DNA of 52,500 nucleotides from Symbiodinium natans (taxonomy: Eukaryota > Sar > Dinophyceae > Suessiales > Symbiodiniaceae). Shown here piece by piece: positions 23,098 through 35,000 of this stretch. The position numbers and the translations under genes are program-made. Each line of letters begins with the position of its first letter. Position 1 is the first letter of the stretch. The notes beneath the pieces were generated by a model that saw nothing but the letters and a program-made list of their open reading frames with translations, made no database searches and was not told the DNA's origin. Location of the stretch: contig CAJNDS010001057.1 of NCBI GenBank assembly GCA_905221605.1, forward strand, positions 332,028 to 384,527, read 5' to 3'.

Positions 23098-23380
23098 TGC
23101 CCCCCCCCCCCCCCCCGCGTGTAATTGCTGTAGATGAGTGTAAGGCAAAGTGCTCCATCGCCCACCCCTGCTGTGAGCCCCCGGCCAGTGTTGCCACTGC
23201 TGCCTCGGGCCATTGCACTTGCTGTGGATGAATCACGCCCAAACCCACCACCCCCCACCGCCCCCCCACCGCCCCCCCCAACCCGCCCTCACAGCCCTCA
23301 CCGCCCCCACTCGCTCCCGGCCTCACCCCCTCACACCTCCTCCCCCACCACCCCCACCGCCCCCATGCCCCCTCTGGGCC
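23098..23380. repeat. C-rich low-complexity stretch
   Basis: A 16-C run at about 23101-23116, then CCCCCACC and CCACCGCCC words to about 23380. Pro-rich reading frames across it are composition artefacts. Confidence 0.9.
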
Positions 23381-24731
23381 CTGCACTTGCTGTGCAATTT
23401 CAAGGCTCCAGCGTCTTCACCGCCCCCACCAAAGGGCCCTTACACTTGAGGGGTCGGCGGCACTGGCGGTAGCCATTCATTATGACAAGATTTATGTCAA
23501 GATCAAACAGACAAGCCATGACAAGCCAACCCAGGTCATGCAGTAGTCCTTGCCTGGTTTTCAGGAACGGTCCCCATATGAGCCTGTCATCGCCAACATG
23601 CATTGACATATGTGCAATGTGTGCAGATATTTTGGCACATTGCTGCGGAACACCCTCTGAAAAAGGATGCAATTTCCCAGCCCGCGTGTCGAGAATCCCG
23701 AAGACTTGTAAAAAAAAACGATGCTTGTGCAAGTCCATGGCAATGCAGTGGGAGTACTGCATCGTGACATCGCCTCAGCCCCCTTTTGTCAATGAATCCC
23801 ACCGATCAGAAAGGTGCACACTGGTGCGTGCGAACGAAAAACCATTAAACACGCCAATGCAGACGCCAAGCTCTGTGTCCGAGGAATCATACGCATCAGC
23901 TTCTCGAAGGCTTCTGTCGAAATGATCCCCTTGCGCAATTCGACTCACTGCAAGTTTGCTAGCAATGACAAGAACAATCGTTCAACTTCGCAATAACTGC
24001 GCCTGGTAAGGCAATCGGTGCTGCTGGGCGCACTGGTGGCACCTGACGCTTCGACATCCTGTCTCAGATTACCTCAGGATTGCGGTGCTCCGGACCTGAT
24101 CAACATCCACCAGCCTTGGAGAGTCTGCATCAGCAGGCCTTGTGGGAAGTCATGACATCTGGCAGGATCACTCTTCAATTTCCAGAAGAGTTTGCAGCGG
24201 AATGTCGGAGTATCCTCCCCCCAATCAGCTAAGCTTTGGCTAAGCATCCAGCTGAAAATCGGAGCCCACATCAGCCACTCCACAGTCAAATTTCATGCTA
24301 ATTGAATTAAGCAATTTCTGTACTTAAGAGTTGAACAAGAGTTGTACTCAAGTAGGTGTTGAAGTGGCTCGAGTATGTTGCTTCAGGTTCGTTCACTAAG
24401 AGGCAGAGGCTGAAGTTGTGGAAAGGGAAGCGCGGTCTTCAGCAAGACCGACAATCTGCCTCAAAGAGTCCCATGCTGTAGTTTCGTGAATCTCGGGGGC
24501 TCTCTCATGAGGGCTTGAGCCAGGCTGCAAGGCCGCAAGCTGTTAGAGAACACGGGCGGCTAGCACGAGAAATGCTCAGGACTAAAGACTTGAAGATGGT
24601 ATCCCACCTCGTCCTCCACCTCCTGCAGGTTGGCAAAACTTGTAGACTAATCAGCTCGAAACCAGAAGGACATGCAGCATCTGAGGATGTGCCTCTTTAC
24701 TCTGCGAGGATGTCTTGTCTTTCTTTCCAGC

Positions 24732-26280
24732 CTGCAGTTTCTGTGCATATGTGGAAGAACTGCATTTCCAACCGGACCGCCTCAGATTTCTCCTTCACAC
24801 CCTCCAGCTGATACTTCTTGGGTTCCACTAAAAGGTCGCGCATCTCCTCGAAGAATTGCATCAGCAGATGTCATCTTCTCTACACAGGCTGCAACTTGGC
24901 GCCTCCTTGCACCCTGTCCTGCAGCAACCGGAAACGTTCGGCATCTCCGCCTTTGTCCGGGTGCAGCTCCAGGGCCTGAAGAAGACTCGCTTGACTGTTC
25001 CAGAGGCCATCAAAGCATCCAGTACAGAAATTACAACGATGTACAACAGGCCAAGTGAACAGAGAATTTCGTAATAAAACTTTGAACAGTGCGAAGGGGC
25101 AAATGCGGTGTGTTGACTCCAGCTTGGATGCCAAAGTTGCAGTGCCGTACCAATGTACTGAACACCTTTTTACCTCTGGAGTATGCACAGCACATCTCGG
25201 CATCCCGCTCGCTTCTTGAAGGCCTTCTTGATGTCTTCCTCAAACGTAACGAGAATCAGAAAAAGCATCATCAAGAGACTCTGTGGGGCAACAACGGGCA
25301 ACACCCTGTCCGCATACCCTCACGAGAGCACACTGCACTTCGGCCCCTTCGGGCCTGGCTCGCCCTCCCTTCGCCAACCACACCAAGGAAGGACCACGCG
25401 GCTCGGCGTTCCAAAGTCTTCAGGCGCCCGCTCGCCTGCCAGCCGGCGAAACCCGGAATAATCGACGAATAGTCTGGCTGACCAGCACAGCTAGGAAACA
25501 TTCGCCTCCTTTCACAGGAGAAAAGTTGCGAGAAGTAGCTATAGAAGTAGCTATGGAACACTTCATTAGTGGTGAGAAGCTCGGAAAAGTGAAGATACAA
25601 GCCTACTTGCCGCTAGTGGAGTCCGCAAACTCTGCACGCTCCCGACATGTGTCGCCCGCCCCCAATACTCTGCATTACATATGTATAGCTGCATGATGAT
25701 GATCCTTGGCGAGTGCGTAAGTGGCGATGATTGCCATTGCAGAATGCGTGATGATCGTGACGATGACTATGACTATGACTATGACGACGATGATGATGAT
25801 GATGATGATGATTAGGATGATTAGGATGATTAGGATGACGGTAAGAGTAATGCCGATGGCGGTCATGGTGCCGGCAGTGGCGGTAGCAGTGGAAGTGGCC
25901 GGCGGCAGGTCTTCGACTTGCAGGTCCTGGATTCCCCTTTGTCTTTCCTGGAATCCTGCGAGCACCCTGAGGAGCCATGACGCTGCAGCCGAACACAGCC
26001 GGCGCTGGCTCACTACATCATGCGGATTTATTTGGCATTTAAGGCCATCTTCAGGCTCGCGCATCTCCTGACGCATCAGTTGCCATGACAGATCAAAGAC
26101 GCTGCATTCTCGCTTCAGCCTTCTCACGCCAGTCTTGCATGGCATGTACTTCTTCCTGCAGGTCCTGCGTAGGCTTGCGTAGGCTGGGGACCACCACCAA
26201 ACTTCACGCAGAGTCTTGGGCACCTCATTGCTCAGGCGCTGAATGCGCCTCTCCAAGCCTTTCTTTCTGCTGGTCAGCTC
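24732..26280 (-). CDS. J-domain (DnaJ-type) protein with coiled coil, multi-exon, partial
   Basis: J domains stimulate Hsp70 ATPase through their HPD motif. Placed exons: 26280-26224 (ELTSRKKGLERRIQRLSNE), 26155-26103 (EEVHAMQDWREKAEARM), both with coiled-coil heptads; then 25238-25209 (EDIKKAFKKR, J-domain helix II), 24975-24919 (ALELHPDKGGDAERFRLLQ, with intact HPD and start of helix III) and 24846-24732 (EMRDLLVEPKKYQLEGV and more heptads). Joined, helix II runs directly into HPDKGGD, as expected of a J domain. Donors are GT, GC, GC and GA; acceptors are all AG|G. Both gene ends are unresolved: more exons probably lie between 26.1 and 25.25 kb, and a frame reading EVEDEVGYHLQVF near 24.6 kb may continue the protein. 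The rest of the protein is unknown, so no symbol is given. Confidence 0.75.
25761..25838. repeat. (GACTAT)3, (GAT)n and (TTAGGATGA)3
   Basis: Three adjacent short tandem arrays in the intron region of the J-domain gene. A minus frame through it gives poly-Ile/Val, a repeat artefact. Confidence 0.95.
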
Positions 26281-26289
26281 CTGCTGAAA

Positions 26290-28300
26290 CATTGGAAACA
26301 TTGGAACAGCAGTAAACTGCATGAACTTCAACAAAATAACACAACTCCAACATGTACTCTCCTCCATGAGGCGCTTCGGGTCCCAGGCACCATACCTTGG
26401 CATCTAGCTTGCAGCTTGCAGGGTGTCATTTTTGTGTTGCTCAGGTCAGAAGAAAGGGGCACACCCAGACTGGGCTCATGTGGGCCCCCGCTTCATCTCC
26501 ATGTCAACGCGGTCCAGCACACCTCCTTTCGCCACCCGTTTTGGGTGACTGGAGTACCTTCACGACCGCATGTGCCGCATGTGTCAACAGTAACTCCGCA
26601 CGAAAAGCGACAAGCCAAGGTACCAGGAGCCGAGGGCACTGAGGCCGCCACTCTAAGCATCCCTCCTCCTCCAACCCGGAAACTCGCCCAAGCAGAGGCA
26701 GCACGACTACTCCAGGACCGAAGAGTGTGACTGCCTAGCAGGCACATGTTGGGTATTTATCCACTTTTGGTGCACTTGGGCGCACAACCCACGATTCTGA
26801 CTTGCTGCAGCCGTGCCTTGGCCATGTCGTGGCCGGCATGCCAGATAAGCAGATCGATTGATCGACCTGCACAGGCACAAAAAAGGACAAAGGAGCTGAA
26901 AGGGCGGTTTCTTTCATGTGGGTGGCGGGATGCTTGTTTTATCATACCTGACAGGTCGTCCTAAGTGAGACCATCTGCTCGCTTAGATGTTCGTGTAAAA
27001 TGCCAGAGCCGAGAGTTAAGCTCCCCAGCCAACATCTCCATTCAGCTGGGAGGGGAGTTGGGAAAAAGCAGTGGTCTATGTGCACACACCACGCATAAAA
27101 CATAAGCTTCCATTTCATTCCGCTTAGGGGCTTAGCAGCCAACATCTCCCTTCAGGGCTCCAGATTTCTCAGCCAATATCTCGCTTTAGGGTTTAAACGG
27201 TTTAGAGTTCACACCTCACGGAGTGAACATCTCAATCCCCCATCAGGGCTTAGGGTCTAGAGTCTGGGGCATCTCGCTCCCCATGAAAATGCCTCTTGCA
27301 AGAATTCGAATATCGGGAACATACGGGTGCTGTAGGATCATGGGACTGGGCAATGTGGTGTGGAGATATCGGGATTCTCTGGGGGCGGGATACTCTGCAA
27401 GATTCTCTGCAGGATTCTGTGACACTCTGCAGGATCTCTGCTGGCTCCGAGAGTGGGCACTCGGGCACTCCAGGGACACTCGTACCCTTGCCACGAGCCG
27501 GAGGCCGAGGCGAGGAGAATTGTTGAGTCATGTTGAGTTTGTGTCTGACAATCGGAGGACGCATCAACCAGCAAAACTGATCTCTGAGGATGCTGGCTGG
27601 AGGTTTGATAGCTGTCATCTCTGCCATCCTGGACCGACCCCTCCGAGGCCCACCCTTAGTAACTCCCTTCGGGCTATAGGGGAAATGGCCGGACATGGTG
27701 ATCTCAGTGATCTCACATGCTGTCTTCGCAGAGGCTTGAGGCTGGACCCCAGCGGCGTAAATCAACGTCCACTCCTCGTGGACCACGAGTGCGCCCTGGG
27801 ACTGCTCGGCACCAACCTGGGCAAACGACTTCACACACATCTAAGTTGAAGCTAGCCACGCTGAACAGCAAAAACAACGGCCGAGCGCAGAACTGGAGAA
27901 GTCATTGGTGACCATGAGACACCCCCAAAGCATTGCTTGCGTGCAGAACAGGGCCAACCGACAGAATAGAATAGACAGAACTGGGAGAGTCTCGCCTGAA
28001 GCCCTGCTACAACCAAACTGAAATTCATTCAACTGGTTCTGGCTTACACAAGTGAGTTGACCTGGTCATGTCTGGATGTGGACTGCACATGGTCAAAACT
28101 AAGCTCGGACATTCGGACGGGTCGTGGATTCTTCGATGACCAGGTGGTGCATCCGGCTCTGGCCGTCCCCGGCTTTGGCCGTCCCAGCTTGCACATGAAG
28201 TAGCATTCTGGAGCAATGTGTACACGCGAGTCCATTTTCGATGAACAAGCCCGTTCAAGAGCATGCATCAGCATGCTTTGGCATGCTGAGGCATGACCCG
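26290..28300. other. No firmly supported gene; degenerate repeats
   Basis: Positions 27026-27250 contain four degenerate units of AGCCAACATCTCCCTTCAGGG type. Positions 27390-27450 repeat ACTCTGCAGGATTCT. A minus frame at about 27.82-27.66 kb reads GALVVHEEWTLIYAAGVQPQ and could be an exon, but it was not joined to anything. Confidence 0.3.
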
Positions 28301-28315
28301 GCACGCTGCTCAGCT

Positions 28316-31300
28316 TCAGTCCATCTTGTTCAGCTTGTTGAGAATGGCCTGTCGCTTCTGCCACAAAGGATCCTGCAACCAAAGCCAGTCCGTCATAAAC
28401 ACAACATAACACAACAGTGTCAGGATCTCCTCAGTGGGACCAGGCCGGTAATAGTCACTGTCCGAGTCTGTGTCCTTTGTCAGTTCGCAAAAGTTGCCGC
28501 TGCAGAAGTGGACATTGATCAAATTTAGTGCAATCCTGCGCAAGTTAGTGTGCAGACGACAGACTCCGTAGCTCGAAATCCCGGCGTCTGGAGGCTCCTT
28601 CGCCACCTCTATGGGGCATGCTTAACCGAGGGTCATACGGCGAGCCAAGGGCAAAATTTGACCGCCTGCAGGTGTTGTGGTGGGGCAGGTGCTGCAGCGC
28701 TGGCTGGGCACCCCTGAAAAGGCAGAGATCTCGCTTCAGCAATTCACCACTAGGCCAAATTCGGGGAAACACGAAGTTGAGTCCTTCGAGGTCATTTCAT
28801 GCACTCGACCTATACCCAGTTTCTTTAAAGGTGCGGCTCGGGCTTGTTGTTTTACTGTTTTCATACGTAACACCACAGCTTTTGTGCTGTACAGAGCTAT
28901 AAATCGCATGTTTTCATACGAACAACCACCGTTATTTGCTGTACAAAGCCATAAATCGCGTTCTGGCCGAAGCCGCATGCTCGGAGTCGCTGTTTTCGAA
29001 CGAAAACACACAATTCTAGTGCTGTAATTACAGGCTGCAAATTGCTCGGAATCGCCGTTTGTCCTACGACAAAATGCAGTGTTTATGGCCCGTATAAGGC
29101 TTTACTTTGCCGAAACAGGCTGTGACCGGTATAGGAATGTATTGGACCCGTTCTCAGGTTCAATACATTTCCGGTGGCCGGGAAGCCTGAGCAAAGCCCA
29201 GGCCCTGGCTAAGCTCTATATTGGGTGGCCTGCATGTAAGAGCTCCTCCAGCTCGGAAATGTATGTTCAGGATTCACCTACTGTGCCATGATATTTTTAT
29301 GCAATGACTTGCCACACAGCGCCCACTTTATCTTACTTTTAAAAAATGCCTTTTTTTGTCCGCGCGCCCTAAGCCTGATACAAGTAGGATCCACGAACCC
29401 GAATGCGCACACGTGTCACTAACTTCGGCAAGAAAGATACCACGTGAAAACACGACACGAGGCGACACGAGAAGACGCGACACGAGAAGACGACACGAGG
29501 ACACGCCGCCCTCAAAGACTCGCCAAGACCCGCCTCGTGTGGAGTTCCCCCTTAGCTTGCCGCCCCCAAAACTTTGGAGTTCCCCCTTAGCTTGCCGCCC
29601 CCAAAGACTCACCAGGACACGCCTCGTGTGGGGCGACCCCCGGCATCCCTGTGATTGTTGGCATGCTTAAGATGTTCCCAAAAAAACGACCATTTTGAGC
29701 GAGTTCCCCACTGCCCGGAATCCGACACTCGCGAACGCTTGCGGACGCTTGCCAACGCTTGCGGACGGTTGAGGACTCTCGCCAACGGACTCTCGTCGTG
29801 GCTGCGCAGGGATGTCGCGTCAACTCCCTGAACCTCAAAACGAGAACCCTTCTGCAACGCATTCGGGAAAAACATCCTCAAATCAACCCCCCCAAACATC
29901 TGAAAAGAAATCCCTGAGTCTTGAAGAATTTCAAAGAGAAGGCTTGGCGACTGAATCAGTTTTGCCTTAGACGAAAACCTGCCCGGCAGGTTTGAGCTCA
30001 TTTGTCAGACCCCGCCAGGAATTGAGCCAACCAGCGAACAGAAAGGAAACAAAACGAGGAATCTAGCATCAATGAAAAATGGAGCGATACATCGCGAAAA
30101 ATCGGTTCGAGCTTCAAAAGCAACCGACCCTTCCACACATTCCGGCTCCTGCTCTTTCCCAGAAACACATGAATACACTGGGGGATCACTCAGTGCTACA
30201 GCATGCATGCAGGAAAAGCGGTGATGACGGCAGCATGACATGGATGACTTAGCAAATGCCAAACTCAAGAGTGAGTCCTCCTGCCTGTCCCGCCAACGCA
30301 GCTTGAGACTCAGGAAACGATGTGTCCTGTCGCTGGTGAATTGCTTCGACGAGTATGCAGCTGCTGCATCTGCTACTCCCGCTTGATGTGTGTGCGTCCT
30401 CTCCCTGCAAATGCTGCTGATCCTCCATCTCTGCAGATGTCACATTCAAGAGAAGAGAGGAGGCCTCACTGCGAACAGGGGCCTATGCCGCCCACCCCCG
30501 CCCCAATGCAAATCATGTAGAAGAAGCTCTTGGTTCCGCAAAAGCACACCCCACAGCATGTAGGAGCACAGTGTAGTACCTCCGTGCCACATATATAGTT
30601 GTTTCGATTGTTCCTTTCTTTGCCTGCAGATAATTGGGAGGGGGCGGGCTCAGAACACCCAGCCAGGGCTCTAGTCGAGATGGGGTTGAGGGATTTTGGA
30701 GACCGACGTGTCTGGGCAATGCATTTTTGGCTCATCAAAACTGCATCGGGACATGCGCTCCAAGTCGGGGCCTGGAGGGGGGCCAGACCCCCAAATGCGG
30801 CATTCGCGGGGTTCGGAACCGACCTGTGCTGTCTTGGACGTCCCCCCACAGAGCCTTTGAAGCCCAAGCGCGGGCAACCTGCATTTGTTCGCTGTCATTT
30901 TGGCTCCGTTTGGGGTCACACATATTATGATTCGGGGACTTGGATGGTCCGCGCAGCCCAGTTGGGAGGGGCCGCAACCCCCACGGGCCCCTCGCAGCGC
31001 GCCCCCATGACCATCTACAAATCAAGCCCGTTTCAACTTTACATCAGCCTGCCGTCAAGTCCCTTTAGTCGCCAGAATTCAAGTACGGAAAGAAGTCCTC
31101 AATAATCCCTATTGACGGCATACTCCAACAGTCTGAATTCTGTTCTGCATGCATGACATACATGTTTCCAACATTCTCCAACCTTGCGACATCTCACAAC
31201 TTGTCATTGGCAGCAAGGCTGAAGTAGAGAACGGATGATAACGGAAGGAGGCTTCTCTCTGGGGTCCAGCACCGAAGGCAGTGTCACCATCTCCTCTTCA

Positions 31301-31338
31301 TCGTCATCGTCCGGTTCCTCCGTGAGAACTCGCTGGTC
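28316..31338 (-). CDS. Gene of unknown function with acidic exons, C-terminal end present
   Basis: Unrecognised. Three minus-strand exons look real. The first starts at 31338 after a GCGCAG acceptor, runs to about 31214, and carries RVLTEEPDDDDEEEMVTLPS followed by a Pro/Ser/Ile segment. The second starts at 28474 after an AAAG acceptor and reads DTDSDSDYYRPGPT. The third, 28372-28316, follows a GCAG acceptor and reads DPLWQKRQAILNKLNKMD-stop. A further coding-like frame at about 31.6-31.45 kb reads KAEIECHCGKFAASSGAHKI. Whether all belong to one transcript is inference from strand and order. The stop codon at 28316-28318 marks a gene end. No domain is recognised. Confidence 0.4.
28855..29100. 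repeat. Degenerate tandem repeat, units of about 55-75 bp
   Basis: Three to four diverged copies containing TTTTCATACGAACAACCAC, then GCTGTACAAAGCCATAAATCGC. Copies begin near 28857, 28910, 28990 and 29055. Confidence 0.7.
29452..29605. repeat. GACACGAG cluster followed by a 35-bp duplication
   Basis: ACACGAG(A/G) recurs six times at 29452-29505. A 30-bp core containing GGAGTTCCCCCTTAGCTTGC occurs at 29541-29570 and 29576-29605. Confidence 0.9.
29609..30268 (-). other. Region with two abutting coding-like frames, possible repeat-derived sequence
   Basis: Minus frames 30268-30005 (EGSVAFEARTDFSRCIAPFF) and 30001-29609 (LPGRFSSKAKLIQSPSLLFE, GGVDLRMFFPNALQKGSRFE) lie end to end in different phases. 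They could be exons of the 31.3-28.3 kb gene or a mobile-element remnant; neither is recognised. Confidence 0.25.
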
Positions 31339-31734
31339 CTGCGCCGAGCTTGGGGCCTGAACATGCCCCTTTCGACATCATGTGCTTCCAAAGTACTCTG
31401 ACCTATGAACACGATCATGCCGGACCTGTCGTTCGAAATCAGGCAGCTGTGGTCCCTGGCAGTTCAACGAGCAGCTGGCTTGAACCCGGCTTGCATTACA
31501 GCCTTGTGGCTTCTACGAACCTTGCTGACATGGATTTTGCCATACAGCCCTTTGTGAATTTTGTGCGCACCAGAACTGGCAGCGAACTTTCCGCAGTGGC
31601 ATTCGATCTCGGCCTTGCGAGCTCGACGTGCTCACGGCATCTCGCGGGTGTCTACATGGCAAACTCCAGCCTCTTCAAAACCGCTCTGTCCTCACTCTCT
31701 TGACCTGAGAATGCACCAGACTCTATGTTTCAGT

Positions 31735-31785
31735 GCTTGCATACTCATTGGTCACTAGTGACTAGTGACCAATGAATATGCAAGC
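31735..31785. repeat. 51-bp near-perfect palindrome
   Basis: Arms 31735-31759 and 31761-31785 are inverted copies with a single mismatch (C against T) and a one-base centre. The core is TTGGTCACTAGTGACTAGTG. It lies between the TGA at 32059 and the acidic exon at 31338. Confidence 0.97.
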
Positions 31786-32058
31786 GTGGGCGGCGGGCCT
31801 ATGCGAGCTCTCCGCCGTCCATCTGCATGCTGGCGATCTCGAAGCATTCGGCCGGCATCTCGTCCAAACCACCTCTGCTTTCTCTGCTTCACTGCCGAAA
31901 ATCACGACAGCCATTGAAAACCCCTTACCACTATGGGATCCAATAGGTTGAAACATATTGACGCTGAGGACATGTGGCCAGACATAGCCCAACGGTCGAC
32001 AATCATAGTTGATAAGCTTTGTTGTTTGAGAGACTCAATTGCTCGTCATGCAAGCAAC

Positions 32059-35000
32059 TCATTCCCTTGATTTTGCTGCAGACGTCGAGGCTGTCGCTTT
32101 AGGCTTCGATCCCGGCACAAATCCTATATTCTTCTGTATGAATAACTTCGTACCTCGTGCATGAGGAAACATACATACAGGGTGCCTCGAGAGGTAGTCG
32201 ATCAGCAAGCTCGGCCTCATCAAATGAAGATGCATATGCAGGATAGAAAAGGGAGACATGGACATATAACATGAAGCTCGCGGGGCTTGGGCTGTCCATG
32301 CTTGCGAGCGTAGCACCAAGCCTGAAGCTTGCTTTTGTGACAGCGGCACCCGACAAAATGAATGGTTGCTGCTGCCTCCCGCTGCTTTCAACTGATTTTG
32401 AAGAGTGGGCTGCTGCAAAGAACAAGGCGTCTTCTGGTCTGCAGACACACACACACATTGATTGACAAAGCTGTGATTGAGAAGAGGGCTTTTCGCTCGC
32501 TTTCAAGCGCAAGCACCCGGGCCACAGCGCAAAGAGGAACCTGCCAGAGATGCATGGGTCTGCTCTCGAGGCGCACAACAGAGTTGCGACGAGTTCGAAA
32601 GCAGAGGTTCCTGACTTCGTGCGACGACTGTGCTTCACAAAATGATGAGATATTTGTGGGCCAAGCGACCCGCTTGTGCAATGCACCACGACGTGTGAAA
32701 GTTATCAGCCGCAGCTCATTCTCCTACCCGCGAATCTCCAGTGAAAGTTGAACCATCCGAGCTCCAATCGGGAAGAGGGAAGGGCTGCGAGGGGGTCATG
32801 AGGTTGGAGATGGGGGAGGGGGGATGGGAAAGGCGATGAGTGGACACTTGGGACTGCGCACGTACGAGGGCATTGCGCTTACAATGTCAATGGATATCAG
32901 TAGCAGGCGTTTGAGCGAAGCCGCTGTCTTGTCCTCCAGCACTGACTGATACGAATGTGGACACCACATGAATGACACAACCACAGCAACAAACAATAAA
33001 AATCGGCCGCTTCCGGCAATGACATCAACCTGCTCAAGCCGCCTTCGATTGAACTCTTCTCATCGACTCCCCACTCGGCACCCCACTCTGAGCACAAGCA
33101 CGTGCAAAGCACGAAACAGCAACGTTGACATTTCAATCTACGCTTCGACCCCTCGACCTACGAGCATGACGACTCCGAAAGGCTGAGTCTTCAAATCACC
33201 ATGATGACAGCGAAAGGACACGATGTCGTTCAAGGCTTAACTCGTTGTCCTTCCAATCCAAACCAATGCCGGCATTGCCAGTAATCCATGGAGCTGGACG
33301 ATTATGTAGTTCGCCCCAGCGCGAATCTTCCGTCCTCCAATGTGTAGCAATGCGCAAGGCTGCTTCGAGTCGCGCACATACAAGATGCTGCTGACTCTCC
33401 TCCTATAACTGCACGTACTCCCCTGCAAGACCTATGCATGCTGCAGGTGTTGAGAAGCGACAGCTTGCACGACAACTTGGTGGCGGTCGAAGCATCATGG
33501 ATCGCATCCGGTGCGAGAGCACTGGGGCCGTCAGTTCGAAGCCAAACCTGCAAACTTCAACTGTCGTGATACAGAGCTGCACGTGCAACTTAGAGCAACT
33601 CCAAAGAGGGGCCTGCAGTGAGCAATCGGACTCACATGACCTTAAGAGGTCTGCTTGAGCTGGGACTATCTGGGAACCGCAAGGTTGCAACGCTACTACT
33701 AGCCCTTCCTCCAAACCTGTCAGGCCCTGGCGGCTTTTCAAGGACCAAAGATTGAGCAGAGTGGCAGCACTTAGTTGCAGTACTCTTGGGCTGGCAGACA
33801 TGGGGGGCAGCGCAGCCACGATTACATCGCAGGTGGGATGAATGTCCGAGATTCTACGTCACTGGGCGCAGAGTCCGAAAACCCCAAAACTTAATCCCTT
33901 AACCCCAAAATTGAAGTACGGAGCAACGGAGCGGAGCACTTTTGTGGAAGGGGTTTCGCACGCTTGGCACGGGTCTGGAGGACTTGGGCAGGCTAAAGGC
34001 AGAGCATTCCGGGTTGGGCTGCGGCGACTGCGCTGTTTAAGAATCATTCGATTAAAAAGATGCACCCTAGCGGCCCGGCTGTGCGCCAACTGAGAGCAAC
34101 ATAATACATACTACGAAATATATCGTGCAGCCCCCCCGAACCTACTTTTGGAAGCTTTCACCCCAGACCCACGCCCGCGAATTAAGAAATTGAGGGGCCG
34201 GATTTCGTATTTCAGGCGCTGTCACCCCAAGTTCAGGAACTGACACTGGAATCGCTGGATTTCGTTCCCGAAATATCGTCGCACTGCCCTGAAGGCTTGG
34301 CCCAGAGCCGTTTAAAAAAACCCTGGAACGATAGCAGAGATTTGGGCTCATTCTAAGACATGAAAAAAGTGTGACAACAAAACATAGACCGAGGCCATGG
34401 CAACTGAATGAGAAGCGCCGCAACGTCTACTAGCGCCGCAAGCTTGGAAGAAGAGCATCCGGCAATCTCCACACCTGCAGCTGCTGACACTCTTAGGTTC
34501 ACCACGCCAACGCTGTCTGCTCTGCTTCTCGCGATCTCAGCCGTTGAGACAGGCAACAACCTGTGTTGGACTCATTGTCAGGGTCGCAAGCAGGTTGAAC
34601 CTCAGCATCTTGTAGGGTCAGTCGTAACGTTGGCGGACTCTGCAGAATGCACCATAGACGAAGAGTGTCGAGGTGCCCTGCCCGCGCAGTGGCACCTGAA
34701 TCCTGGGCACTCCAAGCTCGAGTCAGCCGGGAAAAAGTGTGAAGGTCTCAGCCGTTCTCAGCACGCTTCGAATTTTGGGTAGTTCTCCAAATTAGGGTCC
34801 CTTTTGTGTCCTTTGTAACAGGCGCAGTACTAAATTTTGGCTGCGTGTACCACGATTGCCGCGCATTCTTGATTTCAGTGTTCAAATGTTTATGAGGATA
34901 GTAACTTTTGACTTAGCAGAAGGGTTGTAGATGTCGGCACTACGTGTCAAGTTCATTGGCAGAGGATTAGGCACACCATGCATTGAAGGATTCGATAATG

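Larger units (their letters stand above)
19310..24500. other. No firmly supported gene; upstream region of the USP gene and repeats
   Basis: The missing 5' exons of the USP-type gene probably lie in the lower part. Coding-like minus frames without family match: about 20.74-20.55 kb (SERYMQEVQDYYKQFPLRC), about 21.0-20.9 kb (IQYTLLDLLQNQLSTL), 23.76-23.42 kb (HVGDDRLIWGPFLKTRQGLL) and 24.27-24.08 kb (DWGEDTPTFRCKLFWKLKSD). None was joined by splice phase. Confidence 0.3.

Noticed and set aside
25290-25450. GGCCCCTTCGGGCC hairpin with flanking GC-rich sequence, considered as an RNA gene
   Set aside because: No tRNA, 5S or snRNA landmarks could be found; it lies in the intron/upstream region of the J-domain exons.
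30715-30910. Two partial matches to the dinoflagellate spliced leader (CATTTTTGGCTCA near 30724, CATTTTGGCTC near 30896)
   Set aside because: Only about 11-13 of 22 leader bases match, on the plus strand against the gene direction, with no donor or relict arrangement.
30599-31105. Plus-strand frame of 168 codons
   Set aside because: GC-rich sequence open in several frames on both strands; no motif, opposite to the gene strand.
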